From Aurantiochytrium sp. KH105 (taxonomy: Eukaryota > Sar > Bigyra > Thraustochytrida > Thraustochytriidae), in NCBI GenBank assembly GCA_003116975.1, contig BGKB01000142.1:124001-188000 (forward strand): a stretch of 64,000 nucleotides of DNA, read 5' to 3'. Below the pieces are notes generated by a model. It did not search any database and was not told where the DNA came from. It saw nothing but the letters and a program-made list of their open reading frames with translations. Positions 46,401 through 54,419 of this stretch are shown here, in pieces; positions within the stretch are counted from its first letter, which is position 1; the number at the start of each line of letters is the position of its first letter. The translations under genes were made by a program, and so were the position numbers.

Positions 46401-48738
46401 TGTCAATGGCTGGGTCCATCTCTGTTTGGCCATTTTGCGTTTCGGGGCTATCCTGCGCCTTTTCAAGCGGTTGTGTACTAACGGCAAGCGCTCCGAGTGA
46501 AAGGGTTGTCTTTGCGTCGAAACGAATTCTGGGCGCGCCAAATCGAATGCGTACGTACGCATGCTCTCGGAGTGAGTTGAGAAGGATGCCAGCACTGGAG
46601 GTGTGCGAGACTCCGATTGCAGAAGAGACTGCATTTGCAAAGGCAGCGAGCCCGCGAAAGGTTTGTGGGTCCCATTCGACCTCTGTTGGCTCGAGTACGA
46701 TGGTGATGCTCGAGGCATGCTTTGGGTCGTCGATGGCCTTTTTGCTCATGATGCGTAGCGGCGCATGGCCCATGAGGATATCGTCGGATTTTGATCTTTG
46801 TAATGGCACAAAATCTTGAGGGCTAACGGAAGCAGAGTGCTGGTTTTTCAAGTCACGAGAATCACTCTCTTCACTGTATGCAGAGGCTGCATCGTGAAAC
46901 TCGTCGTCATCGCCATCGTCATCATGGACGTCATCATTATTAATTTCGGACGGACGCGGAGGAGCATCTGCATGATCTTGAGGAGAATCGACGAAAATGA
47001 CGCTGCCATGAGAGATTACATTTTCTTGCGAGGAGCTTCTCGCATCATTTGCTGTGGGCGGCAAGAGCGGAGCATGCGCAACGGGGGTACTTTTTGTCGC
47101 AGAACTGAGCTGAGATGCGTCAAGAACATGAAGAATGTCCTTTTCTCCAACGATGAGACGGAGTTGATTGACTGCGGCGCTCACATTAGAAGCGGAGGCA
47201 TCCTGACGCAGGACAAGGGAAGGGGATCCACTGAAAGAGCAAATGGAAAAGCCGTGGTCGTCGACAAGGTTGATTCGGGCATGGGCAGCTGAAAAGGTGA
47301 CCCAGCATCGGTACGTTGCCGTTTCGTCTTGTTGTTGTTGTTGTTGTCGTTGCTGTTGCTGGTGTTCTTTAGCATCGTGATTGACTCCATTGGGTTCTTG
47401 ACTCGCGTCTTCGTCCGGGGGGAGGAAGGTTCGCAGCCAACCTGCCCATCCTGATTCAGCTTGTGAGGGGTCTTTAAAGTTTCGTGAAGGTTGCTTCTTT
47501 TCGTCACTTTCGCTTGCATCGGTAGCCAAAGATTGCGAGTTTGCAGAAGTGTTTGTTTGCTGAAGTCTCTTGCGGGGCTCAAGGTGCGCCTCGAGGTGTG
47601 CCTGCACAAGAAGGTCGAGTGGGCAGTCTGCGACAAAGGCGTCCATCCATGGTCCATCTTGGACGCCGCGACGAAGTGCATCCGTATAGATGTTGGTACG
47701 TTTCGTTCGCATTTCCTGATCCTCGGTGCGGCTCGAAGTCCAGCGCCTGTGTTCGCGCAAGAGCTGTGAAACGCGATCAAAGGCAATGCGCCAAAGGTCC
47801 TTTGCTGATCTCGGCGATGCCTGTGCGTCTTGAACGGAGTCGTCGACTTGGAGGGTAGTATCGTTGGCGGTTTGCAACAAAGAGTCTGCGACGTGCACGG
47901 CCGCCGTAAAGTCGCCGTCCATGAAGGCGGCCCAGCGGCGCCCAAGACGAAGGAGAAGCTCGAGCATTTCGGTAGAGAGCTGTGGCGAGACGATGCCGTC
48001 GGGACAGTCGAGGTCAACGATGATGCTTGGAGCGCCGGTCGTAGGGTGATTTGCGGTGGCGTCAACTTGAACGGTGGCATCTGCTCGAGGAAGATTGATG
48101 ATTTGCTCTTGCCCGGATCCAAGTGTGAGAACGAGGTCATGAAGAGCCACAAGTTTGTGTGCTAGCGGAGATAATACGGCGCGAGGCGGCGTGTGATTTG
48201 TAGCGGGGTCTTGACTTGCCTGGCGGGATGGTGCCGAGCGGAGAACGATCTCACGCACGTGCATATGTACAGCTGGTGCGGGCGCAGGCTCTGCAAAGCA
48301 GACGGAGAGGTTGGTGACCGTGACGGAGGCCGTTTCCAGCATGCGCGTAAGAAGACGCGCGGCCCATGCTTGCGAGTCGCGGGCGTTGGGTAGGTCATGA
48401 AGGACGCGAGTTTGGACCTGAGCGCGCTTGCGCACGAGAGCGGCTTTTCTCGCTTCTTCGATGGATGCAAACGGGCGCACAACGATGGTGAGGCCATCGA
48501 CGTGGAAGCTCGCACTCGTCTCGAAGCCGCGCCAGCTCCAACCGACGCCCATGCGGAGTTCCGCGAACTTGGCGCTCTCTACCTCGAAAGGTAGGCCCAG
48601 ATCGCGCCATGCTGACGGGCGCACGGATGCGTTTTGTACGACGCAGGCGCCGCCGTCTGAGAAGCTGACGCGCACGCTTTCATGGCGTACGTCTTCAAGG
48701 TACCGCCCGGCGGCCTCGGCCACCAGCCGCGCGAGCAT
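37447..48738 (-). CDS. Giant VPS13-like bridge lipid transfer protein with PDZ, zinc-ribbon-like and DysF segments
   Basis: A single uninterrupted frame of 3,763 residues, start ATG 48738, stop TGA 37447. The N-terminus (MLARLVAEAAGRYLEDV, then WRDLGLPFEVESAKFAELR) is the chorein/VPS13_N module. Central features: a PDZ domain at about 1742-1825 (APGDMLMSVNGADLTSAS), a four-Cys ribbon at about 1841-1870 (WTCRNCKSAQ ... CLRCGAVH), and a dysferlin/peroxin-like segment at about 1897-2003 (WYWVDDWTVDEARC, WIRRRVL). A Ser run and a second such segment at about 2646-2740 follow (WAWAEPSWRCDT, IWRRACV). The SHR-BD region includes YRIENRTLYELECRQ (about 3016). VPS13_C spans about 3340-3595 (MGMSGVMARGP, GIGKGVVGVAIKPVMGVLDA), and a PH-like end spans about 3655-3763. 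The role, bulk lipid flow at membrane contacts, is inferred. Its paralogue is at 1-4296. Confidence 0.9.
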   Translation of the reverse strand: MLARLVAEAAGRYLEDVRHESVRVSFSDGGACVVQNASVRPSAWRDLGLPFEVESAKFAELRMGVGWSWRGFETSASFHVDGLTIVVRPFASIEEARKAALVRKRAQVQTRVLHDLPNARDSQAWAARLLTRMLETASVTVTNLSVCFAEPAPAPAVHMHVREIVLRSAPSRQASQDPATNHTPPRAVLSPLAHKLVALHDLVLTLGSGQEQIINLPRADATVQVDATANHPTTGAPSIIVDLDCPDGIVSPQLSTEMLELLLRLGRRWAAFMDGDFTAAVHVADSLLQTANDTTLQVDDSVQDAQASPRSAKDLWRIAFDRVSQLLREHRRWTSSRTEDQEMRTKRTNIYTDALRRGVQDGPWMDAFVADCPLDLLVQAHLEAHLEPRKRLQQTNTSANSQSLATDASESDEKKQPSRNFKDPSQAESGWAGWLRTFLPPDEDASQEPNGVNHDAKEHQQQQRQQQQQQDETATYRCWVTFSAAHARINLVDDHGFSICSFSGSPSLVLRQDASASNVSAAVNQLRLIVGEKDILHVLDASQLSSATKSTPVAHAPLLPPTANDARSSSQENVISHGSVIFVDSPQDHADAPPRPSEINNDDVHDDDGDDDEFHDAASAYSEESDSRDLKNQHSASVSPQDFVPLQRSKSDDILMGHAPLRIMSKKAIDDPKHASSITIVLEPTEVEWDPQTFRGLAAFANAVSSAIGVSHTSSAGILLNSLREHAYVRIRFGAPRIRFDAKTTLSLGALAVSTQPLEKAQDSPETQNGQTEMDPAIDITFQGAELLRNGRAVLGPIHVHGILHSNSEHGKQVDLRIHGRGGCSPTSQASEPDAVIDEDLCSFIAKIFRDISESGKLHASSIHAAESRALAPSSPTLGWRTSDAPLDSNPLAHLQLHCDALRVDLKNKDRSVFSMSMDEAKGSLSLFDLKCFQINEANLQLCGISCKHPNGRALLAQCSVHASYGAAMRHLDVSTADRISLAWVPPAMADAWATLQYLGITEEIIHEVVASSLINSRSFHREGQHQDFPKSFLERSAAFASRRHKRAHSLAVNFSKGCALTLFKNWEPLAKVAVDHIRLDVRTAPGDGRVPKVACALDTCTLYNLRAAPGLLREIVSVDTVQIDSLGPSATSNQRIKVRVGSMDAIFWQPFITEWIDYATTGIIDLFAFSASENVLSTSQSDWIHTTLRVGPTLLRIPSDAHGTRSLSLRLEATDVENSIHRDNDKDVFAIRWTGIRLEATSGACILEHKLVSLTLERSFAESTSLLCADLSNFHFNILEDGFDDIISCLRDNLLNQQSVLTALLRVKRSQTNHHLPPGIESPFSNGQENGNESEHGEHGHKLLRHEPGPVSGIKYWRNWIETKSKPQRTNITVSAISARLLNRIVVSLDRFEAITLTRFVPAANSFLFENEYALHGLEISVAGMPLIRSVSRMDASELLHKSPAETTNEASLRLKHDPERNSYLASLALDNFALMVGPEAPDHTLIQQLHKSLQWHQDDASSPDVADVALSDAPPEHAGQEVHLELEMTGARFGLADLAGNRFEAILDSIGHATTTTLTHGESSRIDRGTLHVDLSAALTDGRHDRKTNVSTTTSDVSSDPMGMTMTASMLDAMTAISDDEAGDMDDESDPLSGGHASGLKHAAPLLLRPCSMKIFWDMIDRASAADVLTQQIRAELTSKLRVELSSGQSLALAALLSNLADAFVHSAQRGVKSRQHLPNTPPSFSPVDAREEPLAYEAVFQMAPLGLKLGPCTTSGQDGGPLLEVRGFAKQCEETITLKVAPGDMLMSVNGADLTSASHTLDTAKQALRDAEWPRWIGFLRPKPTRALIADPLQFRPLSSAIWTCRNCKSAQPITRRDHSAAFEETCLRCGAVHIQLSTEADDSAGEGTIVHDEVYENQRFYLLVGWSPQLLPTDPYPWSDLAGRTLRQLDAHAPLPESAVPGAKWYWVDDWTVDEARCRGGSSGGWAYAREFGRFRKVHRPPRGKAKRTDCVRQRRWIRRRVLSSTPISAKRSETTASRSSSSAVPTSSSSSSSSSSSSPPPMPEDAAQVPPEPHTDSARSRSRRTSLSARATTTHYSLLLDTNQHEMSLLLESDVVHRPLVRFRLGMHNDLVPASWTRAIVFGAEDPPADTTKSSPSSLPSCISSGTSRLLPRRLAGNLCLAAEAFNVGLLDWEPIIEPWAFAFEAQHEASSWNLTLMGLSRLQVNVSLSIADALAQLPSWGPLNDASSERRDCSCDPKFLRTRVPLLALENRSGVTITAAPAGNPSAEFDVDPGAKIAAMQLLGSDSAASDLWHSIGQDRGGIDEAVSLRFFGGWKALERISLRQLMHDGEIVAHKLQQATGPETGSVLLRVDVGPDGERIIHVESVFHIVNECDFALSLRLEDPGGQGALMIDPCKPSASAELPLVKNLELRMLLLGVLGESSRSGFVLNLAHLSSSALKLARANLAKAVSPPGILLEQNITELAPGKHVLIDIHAEAIKESKNSSGALARRYVACKITIATRPPRTVRNALDFAIEVRAEQNGTLVHEISPGNTAALYHLDEVALSFRIPAISSTWSAWVKVAALAQRGADTFDLDDCHGRTVQVPVSFRARRVTVGPALHLEDLTWGLGLQVGLVDASLGRSRAIPGQAATDSIAVAEFQRWLPMQGWKPPSLPGDPSPWAFHPENSVASAIDLTEVPLEPGWAWAEPSWRCDTASHDWEYATDFQAHRWSLVRGKLDCARRRIWRRACVRDVPVSQVLLGPISTKPPKSRRQGAGTEETYDDLDDVNDLYDIDAEDDQVFNATAAREYDQSKTTHQGSEAYRHALNSDKPAPPSAKHAVQLVLRLSGQTSWSAPIALVPGTWNPVEVADELSDTVVSLMVQVPVLMHRERIMIWNQFAIRSRLENDPIYLVSTHRHVCPTEVPDPSRSTKVQPGETIRRFHWDQHESGRLLRVGRAVCLGDTGMQDILWSGPIDPSVLDDMVLMLRDTRGVGRALVHVSIREDSTSRAILVDFGESVRDTPQAPYRIENRTLYELECRQLSKYSEALAPLVVKDRRVCLFGFESATGDTEGRIHIRAVNESGKPVEAVVHLLGDVNAQQKELEPVDTPENRIVVRVFAEGATRVICVAHAWAVVEAPPYVDERVVVSARCELQGGVTLSLTGMHRELLAVHAEGLSVSGAETDILRTVDFRLASLQMDDADPSTRVPVMLHQGPVHVVAATYVRFPRRVKLLSVRIFPLALHLAKQQIRALSQFYEVLCARTHRRRRRRWQLEKESERNLLGKAQASQAGGTSKHRVQISQNAPDRAPISFDVIHVHAMSARVNLTSSATTKSLPLTELMRRRAGSEAFVRKRASAPVSALEVVGAAIARVTDLDDVQLPYWAVALGYLLRSDLRDHDVFFAELVLHHSTVYEFESSAIAQHYIAQLAKGLASTALVGSGLFRGPIHFARNLSMGMSGVMARGPRSSLEDGASGLVAGTALLSETVFKGLARGLATMSLSDEYIRRRQDREERMREKRAAAPGFREALNEGALIVRDSVSEGVVGLLAEPVQGGRDYGPMGFLGGIGKGVVGVAIKPVMGVLDAATVATQSVRSSAGPVAGVNGTSYGLAVEDVQARSLDEASRALRRRRRLPRALYGAGLRIAPYVEADAIAAARMRALHGGNMTSEVFAGRFQTSRGEEVEYIVTDQRLLCFSMQAGSKDEHQDTASSTSLPLWSVDFVDVQSITVTRDPSSGVHIRFGAGGQGDTASRFVACTLDEAYAFRSLLLAAPRR

Positions 48739-48842
48739 TTCCTCGTCGTCGCCGCCGCCGCCGGGTCTCCAGAGAGGAGAATGGGAGAATGATCTTTCTT
48801 TTCTTCATCCATTCTTTCTTTCTCAGGCTATTTTTCCCCCCC

Positions 48843-48918
48843 TTGTTCTGCAATGATGGGAGTTGCAAAAGCAAGGACTGTTGTTCTGCAATGATGGGAG
48901 TTGCAAAAGTAAAGACTG
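48843..48918. repeat. 38-bp tandem duplication upstream of the VPS13-like gene
   Basis: TTGTTCTGCAATGATGGGAG and the next 18 bp occur twice, head to tail, with two differences. It lies about 105-180 bp upstream of the VPS13-like start codon, so within its promoter or 5' leader. Confidence 0.9.
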
Positions 48919-51900
48919 GCGACAACAGAGGAGGCGATGACGAATTCAAGCATGCTCCTCCTCCGCGGCGCAGGAAAGGCGGAGACATCAGATTAACGTC
49001 ACGAGGACTCGTTTTCGGCCTTGGCCAACTGATTTTTTGTTGTTATTGTCGTTGTAGAAACGAAGCACGCTCGCTCATTTTGTAAGGATCCTTCGTGAGC
49101 GCTTAGAACGTCAAGTCCACTTTTTACGTGTTGACGAGAATTGAGAACAACAGCGCACCCAAATGCATCAGCATCGTGAAGCACCATTCTTCACATCGAG
49201 CATGCGAACCAGGGCAAGACGTCTCCAATTTGAAGCAAAGACCTTCGAAAGGGTTTTTATTATTCCCTATTCGTTACGCAAGAGCAAGAGGCCGGCTTAT
49301 TCTTTGCGTTTGGATAAGCGTTGCATCAAGAGCCAAAACGAGCTTGTCGCATCGCAGCAACGCCATGGACCATTTTCCTCATCAAGAACCACTTGGATCA
49401 TGCGAACAATTTTCCTGGGCGATGACTCTCCATTCATAAATATGCAAGAACTCCTCCGTCCAGATGGGTGCAGATACGCCCCCAGCAACACGCTTGCCCC
49501 GATCGGACGCTTCCTTTGTAAACCTGGCGATTTTGAGCTAGACCTATGACGTTTCATTCATGCAATGCAACGCAACGCAACCGCAAGGATTTCGCTCCTC
49601 GTGTCCTGATCGGACAAGTCTCGCGTAGACCACGCGAGCAGGCTTTCTGGGCTACATATCGCATGTTCGGCTGTCCTGATCGAGCGAGGCTTTTGTAAAC
49701 CCAGCGATTCTGGGTCCTAAATAGGACTTGTCGATGTGCATATGCAGCTGCTGCTGCAGCAGGCTGACGGGCTGTGCGACTACATCGTATAGGAAGCTCT
49801 CGCCCATGCCTGGCCAAAGGATCTTGCTTCCCCTTTGCGGCCAGCCGCTGCCGCAGCCGCAGCCGACTCAAGTTTTCGCACAATGACCCAGGGCGCGACA
49901 CGCGTGCGGCCTCCGCCTCCCCGTCTTCCAGTGGTCCGCTACGCACTTTGTCCTGCACAACTTCGGACAAGGTCACCACCACTCAGACCCTCCTCCTGTC
50001 CCTTTTCCCATCCTCCTCCTGGTCCCTGTGCAGCATCATCACCATTACCATCATTCATGGTCACACCACCAGAAAGAAGAAAGGGTGGCTCGCTCGACGT
50101 GTGCTCCGCCATTCCACTCCACCAGTGGACGCGAGGATACACTTGGCGCGGCCGCCTCCCGCACCGCGCCGCCGCGCCGCACACGCGGCGTCACTTCGCG
50201 CAGCGCGTGCACCGCTCGCTTTGGCAGGCAGGCAAGCAAGCAAGCAAGCAAGCAAAAGCTCGTCGCCCGCCACTGCACGTGCTGCCCGCCGCGGCCGCTG
50301 CACACGCACCAAAGAAACGCGAAGACCTCTTCTCGTCTCCACGCTGAAAGCCCGCGCGTGCCGGCCTCGCCTTGCAGATCTCGGCCGCCAGCTGCAGCTG
50401 CAGCCAAGCCAGGTAGGTGCCCCGCGAAGGTATTCATTCATTCCGCTGCACGCACGCTGGTGCTGTGCATGCTCATGCGGCCGGCGTGCACGCGCTGCAC
50501 GTGGATTGATTGACTGTGAATCGACAGTGAGATGCCAGAGCCACAGCCACTTGCAGCGCAGCACCGCGCGGCGGGTCGGTCCTTGAGCGGCCAGCGCCGA
50601 CCGGCCGTCCTGCGCGGCGTGCGCGGGCTGTACGTCCTCCCTTGCCGCCTGCTTGGCGCCGGGCCGGGCCGGGCGGGTCCGCGGTGGCTTTTCAGTAGTC
50701 GAGACTCGCTCGCCTGCGTGCGTGCACACGCACACGCACACCTACCTCATGGCATGGCCGCACACGTGCTGGCCGCAGCGCAGTAATGGCAGAGTGAATT
50801 ATATGGTACGCACGCACGCACGCACACGGTCGCACACGCGAAGCGGCCGACGCGCCGGCGTAGTGGTCCTGCGCAGAGTCTGTTGCTAGCAGCAGCAGTA
50901 GCGCGCAATGGCATCGTGCACAGTGTGGCGCGGTACTTCGCGGGGAGGGAGAGGAGGAGGTCCGTCCTGTCTGGCCGGTATCCCAGCGTGCACAAGCGCA
51001 TGGATTTGACTCGATTTGATTTGATTTGATTGGATCAAGACCTCCTTCTGGCTGACAAGATCGCCCAAGTTGGAGTTGACCGCAGAAAACTTGGATGATG
51101 CCCAAGCACAGCCTGAGCTGAAGCAGCCTTTTATTTCTTTTTCTCTCCTCGCCGGCCGTTCTGGCTGGCCGCACTGCCGGATCGACCGATTCGCCGATCC
51201 ATGCCGTCCAGCGCAGCCCAGTGGAGCCCAGTGGAGCGCAGTGGAGAGCAGAGCAGTGCACTGCAGTGCGGACATTTCGATCAATCGACTGCTGTGTGCA
51301 GCTGCAGCAGCAGCTGCTGCAGATGCTGCAGCTGCAGCGACCGACTGCGACCACGATCGACAGCGACTCCGATTCCAAGATGCACGCGCTGTGCACGTGC
51401 AGCAGGCCGCGTCTGCTGACTCCCGCTCCGGCCCTCGCCCTCCTCGCACTCGTATGCGCGCCTCCCGCGCCGCCCTCCGTTCCCGTCCTGTACCTCTCTT
51501 TACCTATTTTACCAGATGTGCCTCTCGCACCGGACGCCGTACCTCTCGAGTGTGTGCCCCTAGTTATGCCAAGCGCGGGCTGCGCGCGACGGCGGTGGCG
51601 GCCGCTACGAGCTGAGGGGGCGGGCGACGTCGGGCCAGGCGGGAACTCTTTGCGGCGGGGCGCAGAAAGGAAGACAGCGGGCCTGAAACGGCTCGCGAAA
51701 CCGCCGCGCAGGGGACCCCTGGGCGGTCATTTGGGCGGTCTTCTCGGCCTCCCTGCCTCGCCGAGCACAGCAGGCTGGGCCCTGCGGCTCCTCGCGACCT
51801 GCCGCCCGCCGGTCCTTCTTCAGCGTGCGCTTCCCGCTGCAGCTGCGCTGGCAATCTTCGCCGGACGCTTCGACGAAGCGCACGCGAAGGGAAACGGGGG

Positions 51901-53034
51901 TGGGGGGGGGAGGGTTCAAGACCTTGCCTCGCCAGAAGCACGACATCAAAAAACCCCTCCACGGGGACTTGTAACGGCGCCACGTTACCGTGCACGGTAC
52001 CTCGCGCAGGCCCCCTCACCTGGATACCCACTTGCGCGCGCGCATTCTCCACTTTCCGCGGCCCCATCGCCCACTTCCCGCCGCCCCCTTTTCCGCACTT
52101 GCGCGCCGGCGGCCGGCCATGCGCGGCCGCTGGCCAGCGTCGGAGCGGCCTCCTCCCGCGCGCCGCCATACACTTTCCTCTAGGAAGTTGCTACGGGTCC
52201 GCGGTCAAGAAGTCCAGCGACGCTGCGGCCCTGGGTTTGGGGGGCACGCTGCACGTAATTTAACCGAGCCTTGCGCCGCCCCTATGCGCCCCCTCTGGTA
52301 GACACCGTCCCTGCCCCTTTCTGGCACACCGTGGCCGCATGTTGCTGGAGTCAACAGGGGGGTGGCTTCAGGAGTCTAGCGGGGTGTGCAAGGCGCGATG
52401 CGGGAGCAGGACATGCGCGCTGCCCGCCTCGAGCGAGCGACCTCCTCTCGCTCCCTCCTAGTGAATGGGGGGAGCCAGAGAGAGAAAGGGAGGAAAAAGG
52501 AAGTAAAACTAAACGAGTGAACAAAAAGAATTTAAAAGCAGCGCGTCGATTCGGAGGGTGTGCGTCTAGTCCCTCCTAGACCTCTCCTATCCGTTTCCGC
52601 CTCGCGCGGAGTCGCCCGCAAGCGGGGGCACCCTCGGAGTCCCCTCCTTTTTCCTTACGCTTTCCTTTTCTCCCCTTTTGGCTGGCGTGCGCGGCGAGTT
52701 CATGTCCTCGTCCTCGCCTGCACCGCGCTCCACCTCGTTTCGGCCCCCGTTTCGGCGTCCAGCCTTCCCTGCCTGGCACTGACTGCAGCGCTGGAGCGCA
52801 TGAAACGACGTCCCGAGCGAGCTCTCTGCGCTCCAGAGGCCTGCCACCGGCATGCCGTAGCAGCCAGCCAAGGTGAAAAAGGACTTTCCTTTCCATCCTA
52901 TTCACATCAACAATAATTCTTTTTTGAACAAAAAATTCTTCTTTGAACAAACTATTCTTTTTCTCTTTTTCCAGCCAGCCAGCCGGCCAGTCAGCCAGCC
53001 AGAGAGAGAGGAGAGACATTATTAGAAACAAAGG

Positions 53035-53037
<3 letters not shown>

Positions 53038-53128
<91 letters not shown>

Positions 53129-53129
53129 A
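53038..53129. repeat. (GAAA)n tetranucleotide repeat, about 90 bp
   Basis: About 22 uninterrupted copies of GAAA, the longest perfect microsatellite of the window. Confidence 0.95.
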
Positions 53130-54419
53130 GGCGGGTAAGAAAGAAGGAGTTGAAAGGGGCAGAGCAGAGAAAGGCGGGGAAGCAGGGAGGGAGCGCGCGA
53201 AAAGCAAATTCGAATTCGAGTTCACAGTTCTCGCGCTGCCCGCCCGCGGCCGGCGAGAAGGAACTCAGGAGCCAAGCCGAGCCAAGCCTCGCCTCGCCGC
53301 GCCCGCCAGCTAGCCTCGCGGCCCCGCGCAGGCCCTCCCCCGCCGCGCCGCCCGCCCGCCCGCCCGCCCGCCACGCAGCCAGCGAGCGAGCGAGCGAACG
53401 AACGAACGAACGAACGAAGGAAGCGCGTCCAATCCATCCGACTCGACCCTCCGCTTCCCTCCCCCGCGGCAGACAGACAGACAGCCAGACAGACAGCCGA
53501 CAGGCAGGCAGACCGCCAAGGCGAGGCCAGCCGAGCCGGCGAAGGCAGAGCCGTCCCCGCCCGCGCGCGCCCTCCGCCCTCCCTCCGCGCGGCACCCTCC
53601 GCCGTCCTCGCGTCGGCCGCGTCGCCTCCAGGCGGCCGCTCAGTTAGCAAGGCAAGGCGCAAGGCCTCTAGCCAATTCGTACGTACGTACGTACGGGTTC
53701 GTGCATCATACATCCATCCGTGCATCCATACATACATAGATACACCCGCCCATACATCCCTTCGCGCCCGCGTCCCGCGCCACAAAGCCAAGTAACCACG
53801 CACGCCGCGCTGCGGCCCCTTCCTCGGCGTTGGCCTCCCTCTGTCCTCCGTAGCACGCCTCTTCCCGCTCAGCCTCCTCCGCCCCAAGGCGCTCTTCCCC
53901 CGCGAGGAGGCCGCCGAGAAGGAGAAGGCGTCCCTCCCGCCGCCGCTGTACCCGGCCTGCGCCGCGCCCGTATCCTCGCCGGTTCGGCGGACGCCGTCGG
54001 CTCGCGTCGGCCGCGGCTTTCTCGCTTCTTCACCCCCCCCCGCGCCCGCTCTCTCGCTCTCTCGCTCCGCCGGAGCCAGCGCCGAGAGCGCGTCGGCCGG
54101 GAAGCGGAGTCTGTAGAGAGAGGAGAAGGAGCGGGCGCCTCTTCAGCAGAGCGCGGTCCTGCAGCAGGCCGTCGCGAGGCTCTCCGCGTCTGAACCGGAA
54201 CGCGGCCATCAAGTCGTAGGGACTGGTCGAGACCGACCTCTCTTCCCCCTTTCTTTCCACTCCACCCCGCCCGCCCCGCCCGCCCCGCGAGTGCGTGCGT
54301 GCGAGCGAGCGAGCGAGGAAGGAAGCGAGCAAAAGCGTATCGTACGCTCGAGACAGCGCAGCGCAGCGCAAAGCTAAAGCCGCAGCAGCAGAACGGCAGC
54401 AGCAGCAGCAGCAGCCAGG

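Larger units (their letters stand above)
48739..54419. other. 5.7-kb low-complexity region with no supportable gene
   Basis: This is by far the longest gene-free stretch of the window. From the left: a 38-bp tandem duplication (48843-48918), two diverged TTTGTAAACC-containing repeats (49496-49551 and 49670-49730), and GC-rich sequence with CAGCTG-rich patches (51290-51345). There are also GCACTTGCG motifs (52029, 52096), a long (GAAA)n run (53038-53129), and GCCC/GAAC/ACAG runs to 53520. Frames of up to about 340 codons occur on both strands, but they are Arg/Ala/Pro/Ser-rich, overlap each other and cross the microsatellites. It should contain promoters of the VPS13-like gene and of the kinase. 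Confidence 0.6.

Noticed and set aside
49774-50586. A 270-codon + strand frame in the gene-free tract
   Set aside because: Composition is Arg/Ala/Ser/Pro-rich, it crosses a GCAA microsatellite, is overlapped by equally long frames on both strands, and resembles no family.
51221-52183. A 320-codon + strand frame
   Set aside because: Low-complexity GC-driven frame; overlapping minus-strand frames of similar length show there is simply a lack of stops.
52576-53595. A 339-codon minus frame with repeated FFLSFFLS, looking like membrane helices
   Set aside because: The hydrophobic run is a translation of the (GAAA)n microsatellite at 53038-53129; the flanks are Arg/Gly-rich without homology.
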